A stretch of DNA of 55,088 nucleotides, taken from NCBI GenBank assembly GCA_017993775.1, contig JAGOMA010000033.1, positions 1 through 55,088 of the forward strand. Direction: 5' to 3'. Below the pieces are notes generated by a model. That model was given only the letters and a program-made list of their open reading frames with translations, did not search any database and was not told the origin of the DNA. This document shows positions 1 to 7,367 of the stretch, one piece after another (positions within the stretch are counted from its first letter, which is position 1; every line of letters begins with the position of its first letter). The stretch is from Chloroflexota bacterium (lineage in GTDB: Bacteria > Chloroflexota > Anaerolineae > Promineifilales > Promineifilaceae). The position numbers were made by a program, and so were the translations under genes.

Positions 1-1
1 G

Positions 2-904
2 ATGTATGGGTTGGATGTGGACGTGGTGAACACGGCCGTTGACCCCACCTTTTCCTTCATGACCGTCGATAAAGACGGCAAAATTCGCATGGACTGCTCG
101 TCGCCCTACGCCATGGCCGGGCTGATCAGCCTGAAAGACCAGTTCGACGTCGCTTTTGGCAATGATCCCGACCACGACCGGCACGGCATTGTCACCCCCA
201 GCGCCGGGCTGCTCAATCCCAATCATTTTCTGGCGGTGGCCATCTCCTACCTGTTCCAAAATAGGCCGGGCTGGCGCGCTGACGCGGCCGTGGGCAAAAC
301 GCTGGTGTCCAGCTCGATGATTGATCGCGTGGCGGCGCAGTTGGGGCGGCGATTGGCTGAAGTGCCGGTGGGCTTTAAATATTTTGTGGCTGGTCTGGTG
401 GATGGCTCGTATGGGTTTGGCGGCGAAGAAAGCGCGGGCGCGTCGTTTTTGCGGCAGGATGGCACGGTCTGGACGACCGACAAGGATGGAATTATTTTAG
501 ATTTGCTGGCGGCGGAGATTACGGCCGTTACCCACAAAGACCCCGGCCACCATTATCAGGCGCTCGAAGCCCAATTTGGCAGCCCGGTCTACGAACGCAT
601 GGATGCCCCGGCCAACCGCGAACAAAAAGCCGTGCTGGCAAAACTCTCGCCCGACATGGTGGAAGCCGCCGAACTGGCCGGCGAAGCCATCACCGCCAAA
701 CTTACCCGCGCCCCCGGCAACAACGAGCCGATTGGCGGGTTGAAAGTGGTGACAGAGAATGGCTGGTTTGCCGCACGGCCGTCGGGCACTGAAGACATCT
801 ACAAAATTTACGCCGAAAGCTTCAAAGGCACAGCCCACCTCAAGCAAATTCAAGAAGAAGCCCAGTTGATTGTCCAGGCGGCTTTTCGCAAAGCAGGGTT
901 ATAA
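2..904 (+). CDS. pgm: Phosphoglucomutase (alpha-D-glucose phosphate-specific), 3' part
   Basis: This is the C-terminal 300 or so residues of a cytosolic phosphoglucomutase that interconverts glucose 1-phosphate and glucose 6-phosphate. The reading frame runs in from outside the window, so the first Met seen is probably internal; full-length E. coli Pgm is about 546 residues. The metal-binding loop DPDHDRHG is near residue 56. It is followed by the sugar-recognition motif [10 protein letters not shown] and the phosphate-binding [12 protein letters not shown] near the C-terminus. All of these match the E. coli Pgm subfamily closely, rather than ManB/GlmM. A perfect hairpin terminator follows the stop codon. 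The product feeds glycogen and nucleotide-sugar synthesis and fits with the downstream transaldolase as central carbon metabolism. Confidence 0.96.
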   Translation: MYGLDVDVVNTAVDPTFSFMTVDKDGKIRMDCSSPYAMAGLISLKDQFDVAFGNDPDHDRHGIVTPSAGLLNPNHFLAVAISYLFQNRPGWRADAAVGKTLVSSSMIDRVAAQLGRRLAEVPVGFKYFVAGLVDGSYGFGGEESAGASFLRQDGTVWTTDKDGIILDLLAAEITAVTHKDPGHHYQALEAQFGSPVYERMDAPANREQKAVLAKLSPDMVEAAELAGEAITAKLTRAPGNNEPIGGLKVVTENGWFAARPSGTEDIYKIYAESFKGTAHLKQIQEEAQLIVQAAFRKAGL

Positions 905-923
905 GTTTTGTCAGGAATTGGCT

Positions 924-965
924 AAGACCCGAAGGGTTTTCAAAACCCTTCGGGTCTTTTTTTGT
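924..965. terminator. Bidirectional rho-independent terminator
   Basis: A perfect 17-bp inverted repeat, AAGACCCGAAGGGTTTT and its complement, is separated by one base and followed by a run of T on the plus strand. It sits between the convergent phosphoglucomutase and ferric-reductase-like genes, and the A-run on the other side lets it serve both. It belongs to a family of AGACC...GGTCT palindromes that recur after genes in this window. Confidence 0.85.
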
Positions 966-1715
966 TTAGCCGTTTTGCGCCGGACGGCCGTTGCGCGCCG
1001 GCCGCGCCGCCGGACGCCCGCGCTGCCCCAATGTCAGCAGGCGGTAATTGGTCAGCAGCAGAACCAGCAGGCCGCTGCCCCAGTAGAGCGCTTTCATGCC
1101 TGGCGTACCGCTGTCGGTTCCGGCCATCACGCCATGCGCCGTAACCATCAGATAGACCGCAAAAGTCAGGTAATGCAGCCGCCGCCACCACTTTTGCCCC
1201 AACTGCTTGCGCCAGCTAAAGCTCAACGAGGTCAACAGCATCAAGTACATGCCGATGATGCCCAGGCCAACCCACTCCGGCCGATAAGGCCCGATAAACG
1301 GGATGACCAGATCGGCCAGCCGGTATGTGTAGTAGCTGTCGAACAACAAGGCGAAGACGTGGATGCCGGTGATGCCGATGGCTGCCCAAGACAGGACGTT
1401 GTGCATGGCCAGGGCTAGCACCGGCGAAACGGTTTCTTTGATGATTTTGCTGCTCAACAGCAACCCCCAGATTGTGGAAGCTGCCAGGAGCATGTAGGCC
1501 ACCGTGCCGCTGGCTCGGGTGAGGTGCCAGGCGGTTTTGGTGGTAATGCCCAGCGCGCCGCCCAGAAATGCGCCCAGGGGGGTAGCCGTTAGCAGCAGCC
1601 AGCCGAGGCCCAACACAATTAGCCCGCCGATGAAGCCGAAGGCCAGGCTGCCGAACAGGAGTAACATGCGGCCCGTTGGGGTTGTCGGGGGAGTGGTTTC
1701 AGATGCAGATGCCAT
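966..1715 (-). CDS. Ferric-reductase-like transmembrane domain protein
   Basis: This 249-residue integral membrane protein has about six hydrophobic helices after a short Thr/Pro-rich N-terminus. Conserved-looking histidines sit in the helices (AWHLTR near 63, AMHNVLSW, GITGIHVFALLFD, RRLHYLTF and TAHGVMAG). This is the usual pattern of the ferric reductase-like/YedZ (MsrQ) haem-binding domain. A dihaem membrane electron-transfer role is therefore likely, but no FAD/NAD-binding domain is attached, so the electron donor is unknown. The C-terminal tail is rich in Arg, Pro and Ala, and its NGR steps come from ACGGCCGT copies. The start is supported by GAGGAG about 10 bases upstream. It is the last gene of a minus-strand cluster but is separated from the upstream gene by a terminator-like hairpin. 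Confidence 0.75.
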   Translation of the reverse strand: MASASETTPPTTPTGRMLLLFGSLAFGFIGGLIVLGLGWLLLTATPLGAFLGGALGITTKTAWHLTRASGTVAYMLLAASTIWGLLLSSKIIKETVSPVLALAMHNVLSWAAIGITGIHVFALLFDSYYTYRLADLVIPFIGPYRPEWVGLGIIGMYLMLLTSLSFSWRKQLGQKWWRRLHYLTFAVYLMVTAHGVMAGTDSGTPGMKALYWGSGLLVLLLTNYRLLTLGQRGRPAARPARNGRPAQNG

Positions 1716-1731
1716 GATATTGATTGCTCCT

Positions 1732-1769
1732 CAAAAAGGCCCTGGTGCGAGCTTCGGACCCGCACCAGG
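1732..1769 (-). terminator. Hairpin terminator between two minus-strand genes
   Basis: Read on the minus strand, CCTGGTGCG and its perfect complement form a 9-bp stem with an 11-base loop. GCCTTTTTG follows directly. It lies just after the stop of the 119-residue protein and before the Shine-Dalgarno sequence of the ferric-reductase-like gene, so it could end or attenuate transcription between them. Confidence 0.65.
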
Positions 1770-1780
1770 GTGGGTATCCA

Positions 1781-2140
1781 TTAACGAGATGATTGCGTTT
1801 GGGTGATTGGCGCAGCCTGCACGGGGGCAGAAGGCGCATTGATTTGGGGTACGGCCGCTTGCGGGATGGGCGGCAAATTGAGTGATAGTTGGGCAGTTTG
1901 CCCGCCGTTGGCGGTGGTGTTGACGGCCGTTCCCCCACCAACTGCTGCCGGTTGCGCGGCGGGCAAGTGAATGGGCACGGTGATAACGATGGGTTCCGGG
2001 GTGGAAACGGCCGTGTTGGCCATCTCCTGCCGGGCTACTAACTGCGTACCTAGCAGCGCGGCAGCCAAACTGCCGCCGGCCACCGCTAACTTCAGCGCCC
2101 CAAGCTGCTGCCCCGGCCGTGAATTTGATCGATTGGTCAT
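1781..2140 (-). CDS. Small membrane-anchored Ala/Pro/Thr-rich protein
   Basis: I do not recognise this 119-residue protein. It has a short basic N-terminus (TNRSNSRPGQQLG), one hydrophobic segment at about residues 15-36, and then a long low-complexity tail rich in Ala, Pro, Thr, Gln and Val. That fits a single-pass protein with a disordered extracytoplasmic tail. No Cys, His cluster or catalytic motif is visible. It lies between another small anchored protein upstream and a haem membrane protein downstream on the same strand. A GGAGAG sequence precedes the ATG by about 10 bases. It may be an accessory subunit of a redox membrane complex, but that is only a guess from position. Confidence 0.6.
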   Translation of the reverse strand: MTNRSNSRPGQQLGALKLAVAGGSLAAALLGTQLVARQEMANTAVSTPEPIVITVPIHLPAAQPAAVGGGTAVNTTANGGQTAQLSLNLPPIPQAAVPQINAPSAPVQAAPITQTQSSR

Positions 2141-2160
2141 GATGATTTCTCTCCGTGAGG

Positions 2161-2199
2161 GCCAGAGTAAGTGGGCTGCGAATGCCCGCTTACTCTGGC
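2161..2199 (-). promoter_or_regulatory. Intercistronic 16-bp hairpin
   Basis: GCCAGAGTAAGTGGGC and a matching arm (15 of 16 pairs) enclose a 7-base loop between two minus-strand genes. No T-run follows, so it is more likely an mRNA-stabilising or processing hairpin, or a weak attenuator, than a full terminator. It ends about 20 bases before the next start codon. Confidence 0.55.
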
Positions 2200-2222
2200 T
2201 CAGGCTCTGGCTTTCCGGTAGT

Positions 2223-2636
2223 TTAGTCGTCGTGTTCGTGCTCAGAAAAAGTGACCGGCGCGGTCTGGTTGTTAAAGGAAACTGCCTGGGGTTGAACGGC
2301 CGTTTGGGCGTTTAACTGATCTTGCAGCTGCACAACTGTCTGGTTGGCGGTGTTGATTTGTGCCTGGTAGGCGGCTTCCCGACTTTGCATCGTTTGCAGC
2401 GCGCTTTCCAACTGCTGCGCGTAAGCTTGCAGCGCCTGCGTATCTTGAGCGCCGGTTTGCGCTGCCGTCAGGCTGACCGTGCCATCGGGCATAGCGATGG
2501 GGTTGACGACGACGGTTGGGGGAACGGCCGTGTTGTCATTCAGCGCCTGCAAATTGCCAAAACCCAATACCAATACCGTGATTAAAATGATGCCGGTCAA
2601 GGTGCCAGCAGCCAAAATACCTTTCATACGATCCAT
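2223..2636 (-). CDS. Small membrane-anchored coiled-coil protein with acidic/His tail
   Basis: This 137-residue protein is of unknown family. The chosen start (MDRMKGIL) follows a clear GGAGG; an upstream in-frame Met would add about 44 unlikely residues. One membrane segment spans about residues 8-26. A Pro/Val-rich linker comes next, then a Gln/Ala-rich heptad region at about 65-115 (YAQQLESALQTMQSREAAYQAQ) that should form a coiled coil. The last residues, SEHEHDD, form a short His/acidic tail that could bind a metal ion. It is the first gene of the minus-strand cluster that leads to the ferric-reductase-like protein. The function is not known. Confidence 0.65.
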   Translation of the reverse strand: MDRMKGILAAGTLTGIILITVLVLGFGNLQALNDNTAVPPTVVVNPIAMPDGTVSLTAAQTGAQDTQALQAYAQQLESALQTMQSREAAYQAQINTANQTVVQLQDQLNAQTAVQPQAVSFNNQTAPVTFSEHEHDD

Positions 2637-2752
2637 GTTCTTGCCTCCGATAATTTGTCTGTGAATAATGTCTACAGGTAGAAGGATACGTCTTTCGTGA
2701 ACGGTCATGGTTAACTTTGGCCTAAATAATGTTAAATTCTCCTTAACTCTTG

Positions 2753-2956
2753 GGAGATTGGGCAGCAATTCTCAATTTAGATCAGGCATTCGTGCGAACA
2801 GGGCAATTTCTTTGCAATTTAGGCTGAATTGTCATTCTGAGCGGAGTCTGCGGAGCGAAGAATCCCCATGTATTGGTCATTAGGGCTGAACGGGATGCTT
2901 CGGAGGACCTCAGCATGACATATTTCTAGTTAAATTGAGAATTCCTGGAGATTGGG
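2753..2956. mobile_element. MITE-like element with 13-bp terminal inverted repeats
   Basis: Perfect 13-bp inverted repeats, AATTCTCAATTTA at 2767-2779 and its complement at 2931-2943, bound a 177-bp non-coding core. The 10-mer GGAGATTGGG occurs just outside on both sides (2753-2762 and 2947-2956), 3-4 bases from the repeats, like a target duplication. The core holds an imperfect palindrome of a type common between genes: TGTCATTCTGAGCGGAG on the left and, inverted, TGTCATGCTGAGGTCC on the right. No coding sequence is seen. This accounts for most of the 450-bp spacer from 2637 to 3088. The rest may hold the promoters of the two flanking genes. Confidence 0.6.
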
Positions 2957-3000
2957 GGAATTGCCCAGGCGATGCGCGCAGCACCTACCCGTTGACCATC

Positions 3001-3028
3001 GAAAATCGAAAATCGACAATCGAAAATT
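3001..3028. repeat. Heptamer tandem repeat (GAAAATC)4
   Basis: Four head-to-tail heptamers, GAAAATC with one substitution in each of the last two, lie in the spacer before the GT-C-like gene. A related heptamer array (GATTTGC, complement GCAAATC) occurs at 45404. Short heptanucleotide arrays of this sort are known from spacers in several bacterial phyla. Confidence 0.7.
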
Positions 3029-3088
3029 GACCACTGATGGTTAAAACCGGGTGGCAAGTTAAGCAGTTGTCGGTAGAATCGGGCTGTT

Positions 3089-5458
3089 ATGAGTGAGCGA
3101 CGACTGCTGGCCCTGATTCTAGGGCTGTTTATGGTATTGGGTGCGACGTATGCACTGACGACGCCAATCTTTGAGGCGTCTGACGAGCTGTGGCATTACC
3201 CGATGATTCAACACCTGGCGAATGGCAATCCACTGCCGGTGCAGGTGTTTGACCCAACGGCCGTTGGCCCCTGGAAACAGGAAGCCAGCCAGCCGCCGTT
3301 GTACTATTACCTGGGCGCGGCGCTCACTTTCTGGATTGACACGTCGGACATGGCGCAGGTGCGCTGGCTGAATCCGCACGTGGACAACGGCATTATCACG
3401 GCCGATGGCAACATCAATCTGGCCATCCACGACCCGGATTGGAGTCCGTGGCAGGGCACACTGCTGGCGGTGCGCATCGTGCGCATTTTTTCGGTGTTTC
3501 TAAGCGCGGGCACGGTGCTGCTAACTTACCTCATCGCCAAGGCGGCAATCCCAAACCGGCCGGAGATTGCCTTGGGGGCAACGGCCGTAAACGCCTTTTT
3601 GCCCATGTTCCTCTTCATCAGCGGCGCGGTCAACAACGACAATCTGGCGATTTTGCTGGCATCGCTGGCCATCTGGCTGATGGTGCGGGCGCTGGCCGAA
3701 TGCCGCTCGCCGCTTGCCGATTATCAGTTTCCGGCGATCAGGTATTGGCTGCTGCTGGGGGCAGTGATCGGGCTGGCCCTTCTGACGAAGGAAGGCACGT
3801 TTGCCCTGCTGCCACTGGCCTGGGGGACGATTTTTATGGCTTTATGGGCGTCGGCGGCAAGCGAAATGGGCGGCAACGGCCGTCTCCTTTCCCTGCGCCA
3901 ACTGGTCATCATCCTGGGCCGGTCTGTTTTGTATTTTGCCCTGCTCCTCATCCCGGTGCTGCTCATTGCCGGCTGGTGGTATTACCGCAATATCCAGTTG
4001 TACGGTGATTTTTTGGGCTGGAATGCGTTCATTGCCGTGCTGGGTTCTCGCGCCAATCCCGCTTCGCTGGCCCAGCTTTGGGATGAGCGCGTGGGCTTCA
4101 TGATGTCCTTTTGGGGCTTGTTTGGCGGCGTCAATGTGCCCATGCCCCTGTGGATTTACACCGTGCTGAACGGTGTGCTGGTCGCTGCGGTTGCCGGTTT
4201 TGGCGTGTATCTGGTAAAAGAGATTCGAGCGTGGCGATTAGAAACTGCCAACACGTTTACCAATCTTTACGCGTGGATCGCCAATTTTTTGTATCTGGTT
4301 GCTTCGCGGTTTGGGTTGGCTGTGTGTTTACTGTTTTCCCTGGCGGTAGTGTTTGGTCTGGTGCAGTGGGCGACGACGACCTGGTCCTCGCAGGGACGAC
4401 TGGTGTTTACGGCCGTTTCCGCCCTTTGCGTGCTTCTGGTTATCGGGCTGGCCGGCTGGCTGCCGCGCCGACCGGCGCGCTGGGTGGCTGGCGGGTTGGG
4501 CGGCTTCATGTTTGGCGTGGCGGCCCTGGCTCCCTGGCTGTGGATTCAGCCGGCGTACCGGCCGCCGCTTTTTACGGCCCCGCCCACCGGTGACAGCGTG
4601 ACGTTTGGCGATGCGCTGCGGCTGGTAGGATATAGGGTGGAGGAAACGGCCGTTTCCCCCGGCAGCGAGGTGTGGGTGACGTTGGACTGGGAAGTTTTAG
4701 CGCCGATGGACCGCGACTGGAGCGTATTTGTGCACCTGAATGACCCGGTGTTGGGGCGGCCCATTGCCCAGCGGGATATGTATCCGGGGCAGGGCTTGCT
4801 GGCGACGCGGCTGCTGCAGCCTGGGCAGCGGATTGTCACGCGCTACCGGCTGGCTGTGCCGCCGACAGCCGTCGCTCCGGCCGATTTGCAGGTGGCTGTT
4901 GGGCTGTATGATTTTGCCACCTGCCCGGCGTGTGAACGGCTGCCCATCACCGCCGCCGAGCAGCAGGTTGTAGAATCTGACGCGGCGCAGATCGGCCATG
5001 TGGCGTTAACGGCCGTGCCAGGCGATTTTCCCAACGCGACTTTTGTGAATTTTGGTAACGAGTTGGCGCTGGTTGGGTTTGAAGTTATGCCACGCCGGGC
5101 GCAGCCGGGCGAGACGGTGACGATGGTGGTCTATTGGCAGGCGCAACGGCCGTTAAACAAAAATTACACCTTCTTTGCCCAGGTAGTGGACGCCGACACA
5201 ACACGCTGGGCGGCGCAAGATTTGCCGCCGGAAAGCCAGCCATCGCCGACATCGCAGTGGCCGATAGGTGTGGCGCAGCCGGTGACCCTGACCCTTACCC
5301 TGGCTGCAGAGACGCCGCCGGACGTATACCCCATCATGTTAGGGGTGTATACTTTGGAAGAAGGGCAGTTTAAGCGGCTGCAGTTGGTAACGGCGAACGG
5401 CCGTATCACCCAGGATGACACCATAACCCTGACGCCGCTGCGCGTGGACGAGAAATAG
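3089..5458 (+). CDS. GT-C-like polytopic membrane protein with two C-terminal beta-sandwich domains
   Basis: This 789-residue protein starts with a membrane helix (about 7-25). The acidic loop EASDELWHYP near 28-37 and QEASQPPLYYYLGAAL follow, a pattern of lipid-linked-sugar glycosyltransferases of the GT-C (PMT/ArnT) superfamily, where the acidic residues bind metal or base. About ten to twelve helices extend to residue 490. The remainder, about residues 500-785, is extracytoplasmic and contains two related beta-sandwich units, beginning near GDALRLVGYRVEE and GNELALVGFEVMP. Their parallel wording (PGSEVWVTLDWEV and PGETVTMVVYWQA) suggests tandem duplication. A surface glycan role is likely; the acceptor is unknown. 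The gene stands alone, after the MITE-like element and before a palindromic terminator. Confidence 0.7.
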   Translation: MSERRLLALILGLFMVLGATYALTTPIFEASDELWHYPMIQHLANGNPLPVQVFDPTAVGPWKQEASQPPLYYYLGAALTFWIDTSDMAQVRWLNPHVDNGIITADGNINLAIHDPDWSPWQGTLLAVRIVRIFSVFLSAGTVLLTYLIAKAAIPNRPEIALGATAVNAFLPMFLFISGAVNNDNLAILLASLAIWLMVRALAECRSPLADYQFPAIRYWLLLGAVIGLALLTKEGTFALLPLAWGTIFMALWASAASEMGGNGRLLSLRQLVIILGRSVLYFALLLIPVLLIAGWWYYRNIQLYGDFLGWNAFIAVLGSRANPASLAQLWDERVGFMMSFWGLFGGVNVPMPLWIYTVLNGVLVAAVAGFGVYLVKEIRAWRLETANTFTNLYAWIANFLYLVASRFGLAVCLLFSLAVVFGLVQWATTTWSSQGRLVFTAVSALCVLLVIGLAGWLPRRPARWVAGGLGGFMFGVAALAPWLWIQPAYRPPLFTAPPTGDSVTFGDALRLVGYRVEETAVSPGSEVWVTLDWEVLAPMDRDWSVFVHLNDPVLGRPIAQRDMYPGQGLLATRLLQPGQRIVTRYRLAVPPTAVAPADLQVAVGLYDFATCPACERLPITAAEQQVVESDAAQIGHVALTAVPGDFPNATFVNFGNELALVGFEVMPRRAQPGETVTMVVYWQAQRPLNKNYTFFAQVVDADTTRWAAQDLPPESQPSPTSQWPIGVAQPVTLTLTLAAETPPDVYPIMLGVYTLEEGQFKRLQLVTANGRITQDDTITLTPLRVDEK

Positions 5459-5475
5459 TCTCGTCGTAACCATTG

Positions 5476-5536
5476 AGACCCCCAGGGACTTGCTCTTGAA
5501 AAAGTAGTCCGTTTGGACCTGAAACCCTTAGGGTCT
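5476..5536 (+). terminator. Palindromic element after the GT-C-like gene
   Basis: AGACCCCCAGGG and CCCTTAGGGTCT form an imperfect outer stem (10 of 12 pairs). Inside is a smaller GTCC-GTTT-GGAC hairpin, and TTTCC follows. It belongs to the AGACC...GGTCT family also seen at 924, 24772 and 32543. It ends only about 20 bases before the transaldolase start, so it may also act as a leader attenuator. Confidence 0.5.
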
Positions 5537-5557
5537 TTCCATTCAAAGGAGAAACAA

Positions 5558-6655
5558 ATGAATCCTCTGGTAGAATTGCACGCCTTCGGGCAAAGCTTTT
5601 GGTACGACAATATTCGGCGCAAGTTGTTGCAAGATGGCACGCTGGCGCGCCTGATTGCCGAAGATGGCCTGCGCGGCATGACCTCTAATCCCTCCATTTT
5701 CGAGAAGGCGATTGGCGGCAGCGATGATTATGACAACCAAATGAAGCATTTGGTCAGCGAAGGCGCAGACACAACGGCCGTTTACGAAGCCCTGGCCATT
5801 GCCGACATTCAGGCCGCATGTGATTTGTTTGCGACGTTGTACGTGGCCTCAGAGCGTGAAGACGGCTATGTGAGCCTGGAAGTGTCGCCGTATCTGGCGC
5901 GTGACACGCAGGGCACGGTGGTGGAGGCGCGGCGGTTGTTAACGGCCGTCAATCGCCCCAATCTGATGATCAAAGTTCCGGCGACGCCGCAAGGCATTCC
6001 GGCCATTCGCCAGCTTATTGGCGAGGGCATTAACGTGAATGTGACTCTGATGTTTAGCATGGCCCATTACGAAGCGGTGGCTAATGCCTACATCGACGGT
6101 CTGCGCCACCTGGCGGCGGCCGGCGGCGACCTGCGCAAGGTGGCTTCAGTGGCCTCTTTCTTTGTCAGCCGTGTCGATTCGGCCGTGGACGCGCAGTTAG
6201 AAAAGATGGATGTTCCGGCGGCGAACGGATTGATGGGCCAAACGGCCGTAGCCAACAGCAAAGTAGTCTATCAACGGTTTAAGGAATTATTCCACGGCCC
6301 AGAATTTGCCGATCTGGCGGCGGGCGGCGCGGCCGTGCAGCGGTTGTTGTGGGCATCCACCAGCACCAAAAACCCAAACTATTCGCCAACCATGTACGTA
6401 GACGAGTTGATTGGACCGCAGACGGTTTCGACGATTCCGCCGAATACGGTAGATGCATTTCGGGCGCACGGCCGTGTGGCCAACACCCTGGACCAAGACG
6501 TGCCTGTGGCCCAGGCTGTCCTGGCTGGCCTGGCCGAGCTGGGCATCGACCTCGACGCCATAACCGAGCAGCTTCAAGTGGAAGGCGTAGACGCTTTTGC
6601 CCATTCTTTTGGGCAGTTGATGGACACCATTGCCGCCAAACGGAGCGTGCTTTAA
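5558..6655 (+). CDS. tal: Transaldolase
   Basis: Transaldolase of the non-oxidative pentose phosphate pathway moves a dihydroxyacetone unit from sedoheptulose 7-phosphate to glyceraldehyde 3-phosphate in the cytosol. The product is 365 residues from the ATG preceded by AAAGGAG; a Met 15 codons upstream has no ribosome-binding site. The signature GMTSNPSIFEKAI is near residue 45. The Schiff-base lysine lies in LMIKVPATPQG near residue 140. WASTSTKNP, near residue 270, is typical of the longer bacterial-type transaldolase family (about 370 residues). It is flanked by phosphoglucomutase upstream and, in the same direction, by a cyclic-nucleotide-binding protein that has its own promoter. Confidence 0.96.
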   Translation: MNPLVELHAFGQSFWYDNIRRKLLQDGTLARLIAEDGLRGMTSNPSIFEKAIGGSDDYDNQMKHLVSEGADTTAVYEALAIADIQAACDLFATLYVASEREDGYVSLEVSPYLARDTQGTVVEARRLLTAVNRPNLMIKVPATPQGIPAIRQLIGEGINVNVTLMFSMAHYEAVANAYIDGLRHLAAAGGDLRKVASVASFFVSRVDSAVDAQLEKMDVPAANGLMGQTAVANSKVVYQRFKELFHGPEFADLAAGGAAVQRLLWASTSTKNPNYSPTMYVDELIGPQTVSTIPPNTVDAFRAHGRVANTLDQDVPVAQAVLAGLAELGIDLDAITEQLQVEGVDAFAHSFGQLMDTIAAKRSVL

Positions 6656-6656
6656 A

Positions 6657-6685
6657 TTGCGACCCCTCTGGGCTTATGCTACAAT
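6657..6685 (+). promoter_or_regulatory. Sigma-70-type promoter before the cNMP-binding gene
   Basis: TTGCGA, a 17-base spacer and TACAAT, with TG one base before the -10 box, form a good vegetative promoter. It begins directly after the transaldolase stop codon, with about 30 bases left to the next start. Confidence 0.7.
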
Positions 6686-6722
6686 CTTTGGCCCAACCCA
6701 AACGCAGTGAAGGTAATGAAAC

Positions 6723-7235
6723 ATGCAACCAAGTATTGTCGCTAATCTGGCGGTTACGGAAATTTTCGATAATTTTACGCCGACGCAATTAGAGTTGGTG
6801 GCCGCGATTTGCGAGCCTGGAGCCTATAAAAAAGGGGATGTGCTGATCCGCGAATACGAAAAAACCAGCGCGTTGTACATCATCGCGCGGGGGAGCGTGG
6901 AGATTTTTGTCAGCGCCGGTGTGGTGGGCAAGGATGTGCTGCCCGGCTCGGAAGAAGTTCGCATAACCGAGCTGCGCCAGGGGCAGGTGACGGGCGAGGT
7001 GGCGTTGGTAGACCAGGGAACCCGGTCGGCAACGGTGCGCGTGAACCGGGATGACACGTATCTGCTAAAAATTTCCCGCCAGCGCTTGATGCTTCTGTGT
7101 GATACGTACCCGGAATTGGGGTACAAGTTGATGAAGAATTTGGCCGCCGATCTGGCGTTTAAGATTCGCAACACAGATTTAACCGTGCGGCAGTTGCAGT
7201 TGATGTTATCCCAATCGAATAAACGCGAATCCTGA
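6723..7235 (+). CDS. Stand-alone cyclic-nucleotide-binding domain protein
   Basis: This 170-residue protein consists of one Crp-type cyclic-nucleotide-binding beta-roll (about residues 13-135) followed by a C-terminal helix. The phosphate-binding cassette is visible as GEVALVDQGTRSATV at residues 91-105, with the Glu and Arg that contact cyclic nucleotide. There is no helix-turn-helix, so it should not bind DNA by itself. It may regulate a partner protein. An insert around residues 65-78 (GVVGKDVLPGSEE) lengthens one beta hairpin. It has its own promoter and an AAGG ribosome-binding site. No ACGGCCGT occurs inside it, unlike most neighbours. The ligand is unproven. Confidence 0.85.
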   Translation: MQPSIVANLAVTEIFDNFTPTQLELVAAICEPGAYKKGDVLIREYEKTSALYIIARGSVEIFVSAGVVGKDVLPGSEEVRITELRQGQVTGEVALVDQGTRSATVRVNRDDTYLLKISRQRLMLLCDTYPELGYKLMKNLAADLAFKIRNTDLTVRQLQLMLSQSNKRES

Positions 7236-7367
7236 TCGCCAGATTAAAAGGTCTGGGCGGCAAACCAAACCTATAGAGGAACGGCCGTTCTCTTTTCTGG
7301 GGCGTGATCTCATGAAAGGACGAACGGCCGTGCGCGAACCGCCATCAGTTACGCCTCCGGAAGAGTC

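Noticed and set aside
2637..2768. N-terminal extension of the coiled-coil protein to an upstream Met
   Set aside because: The extension has no membrane or domain character and the GGAGG site clearly marks the downstream ATG at 2636.
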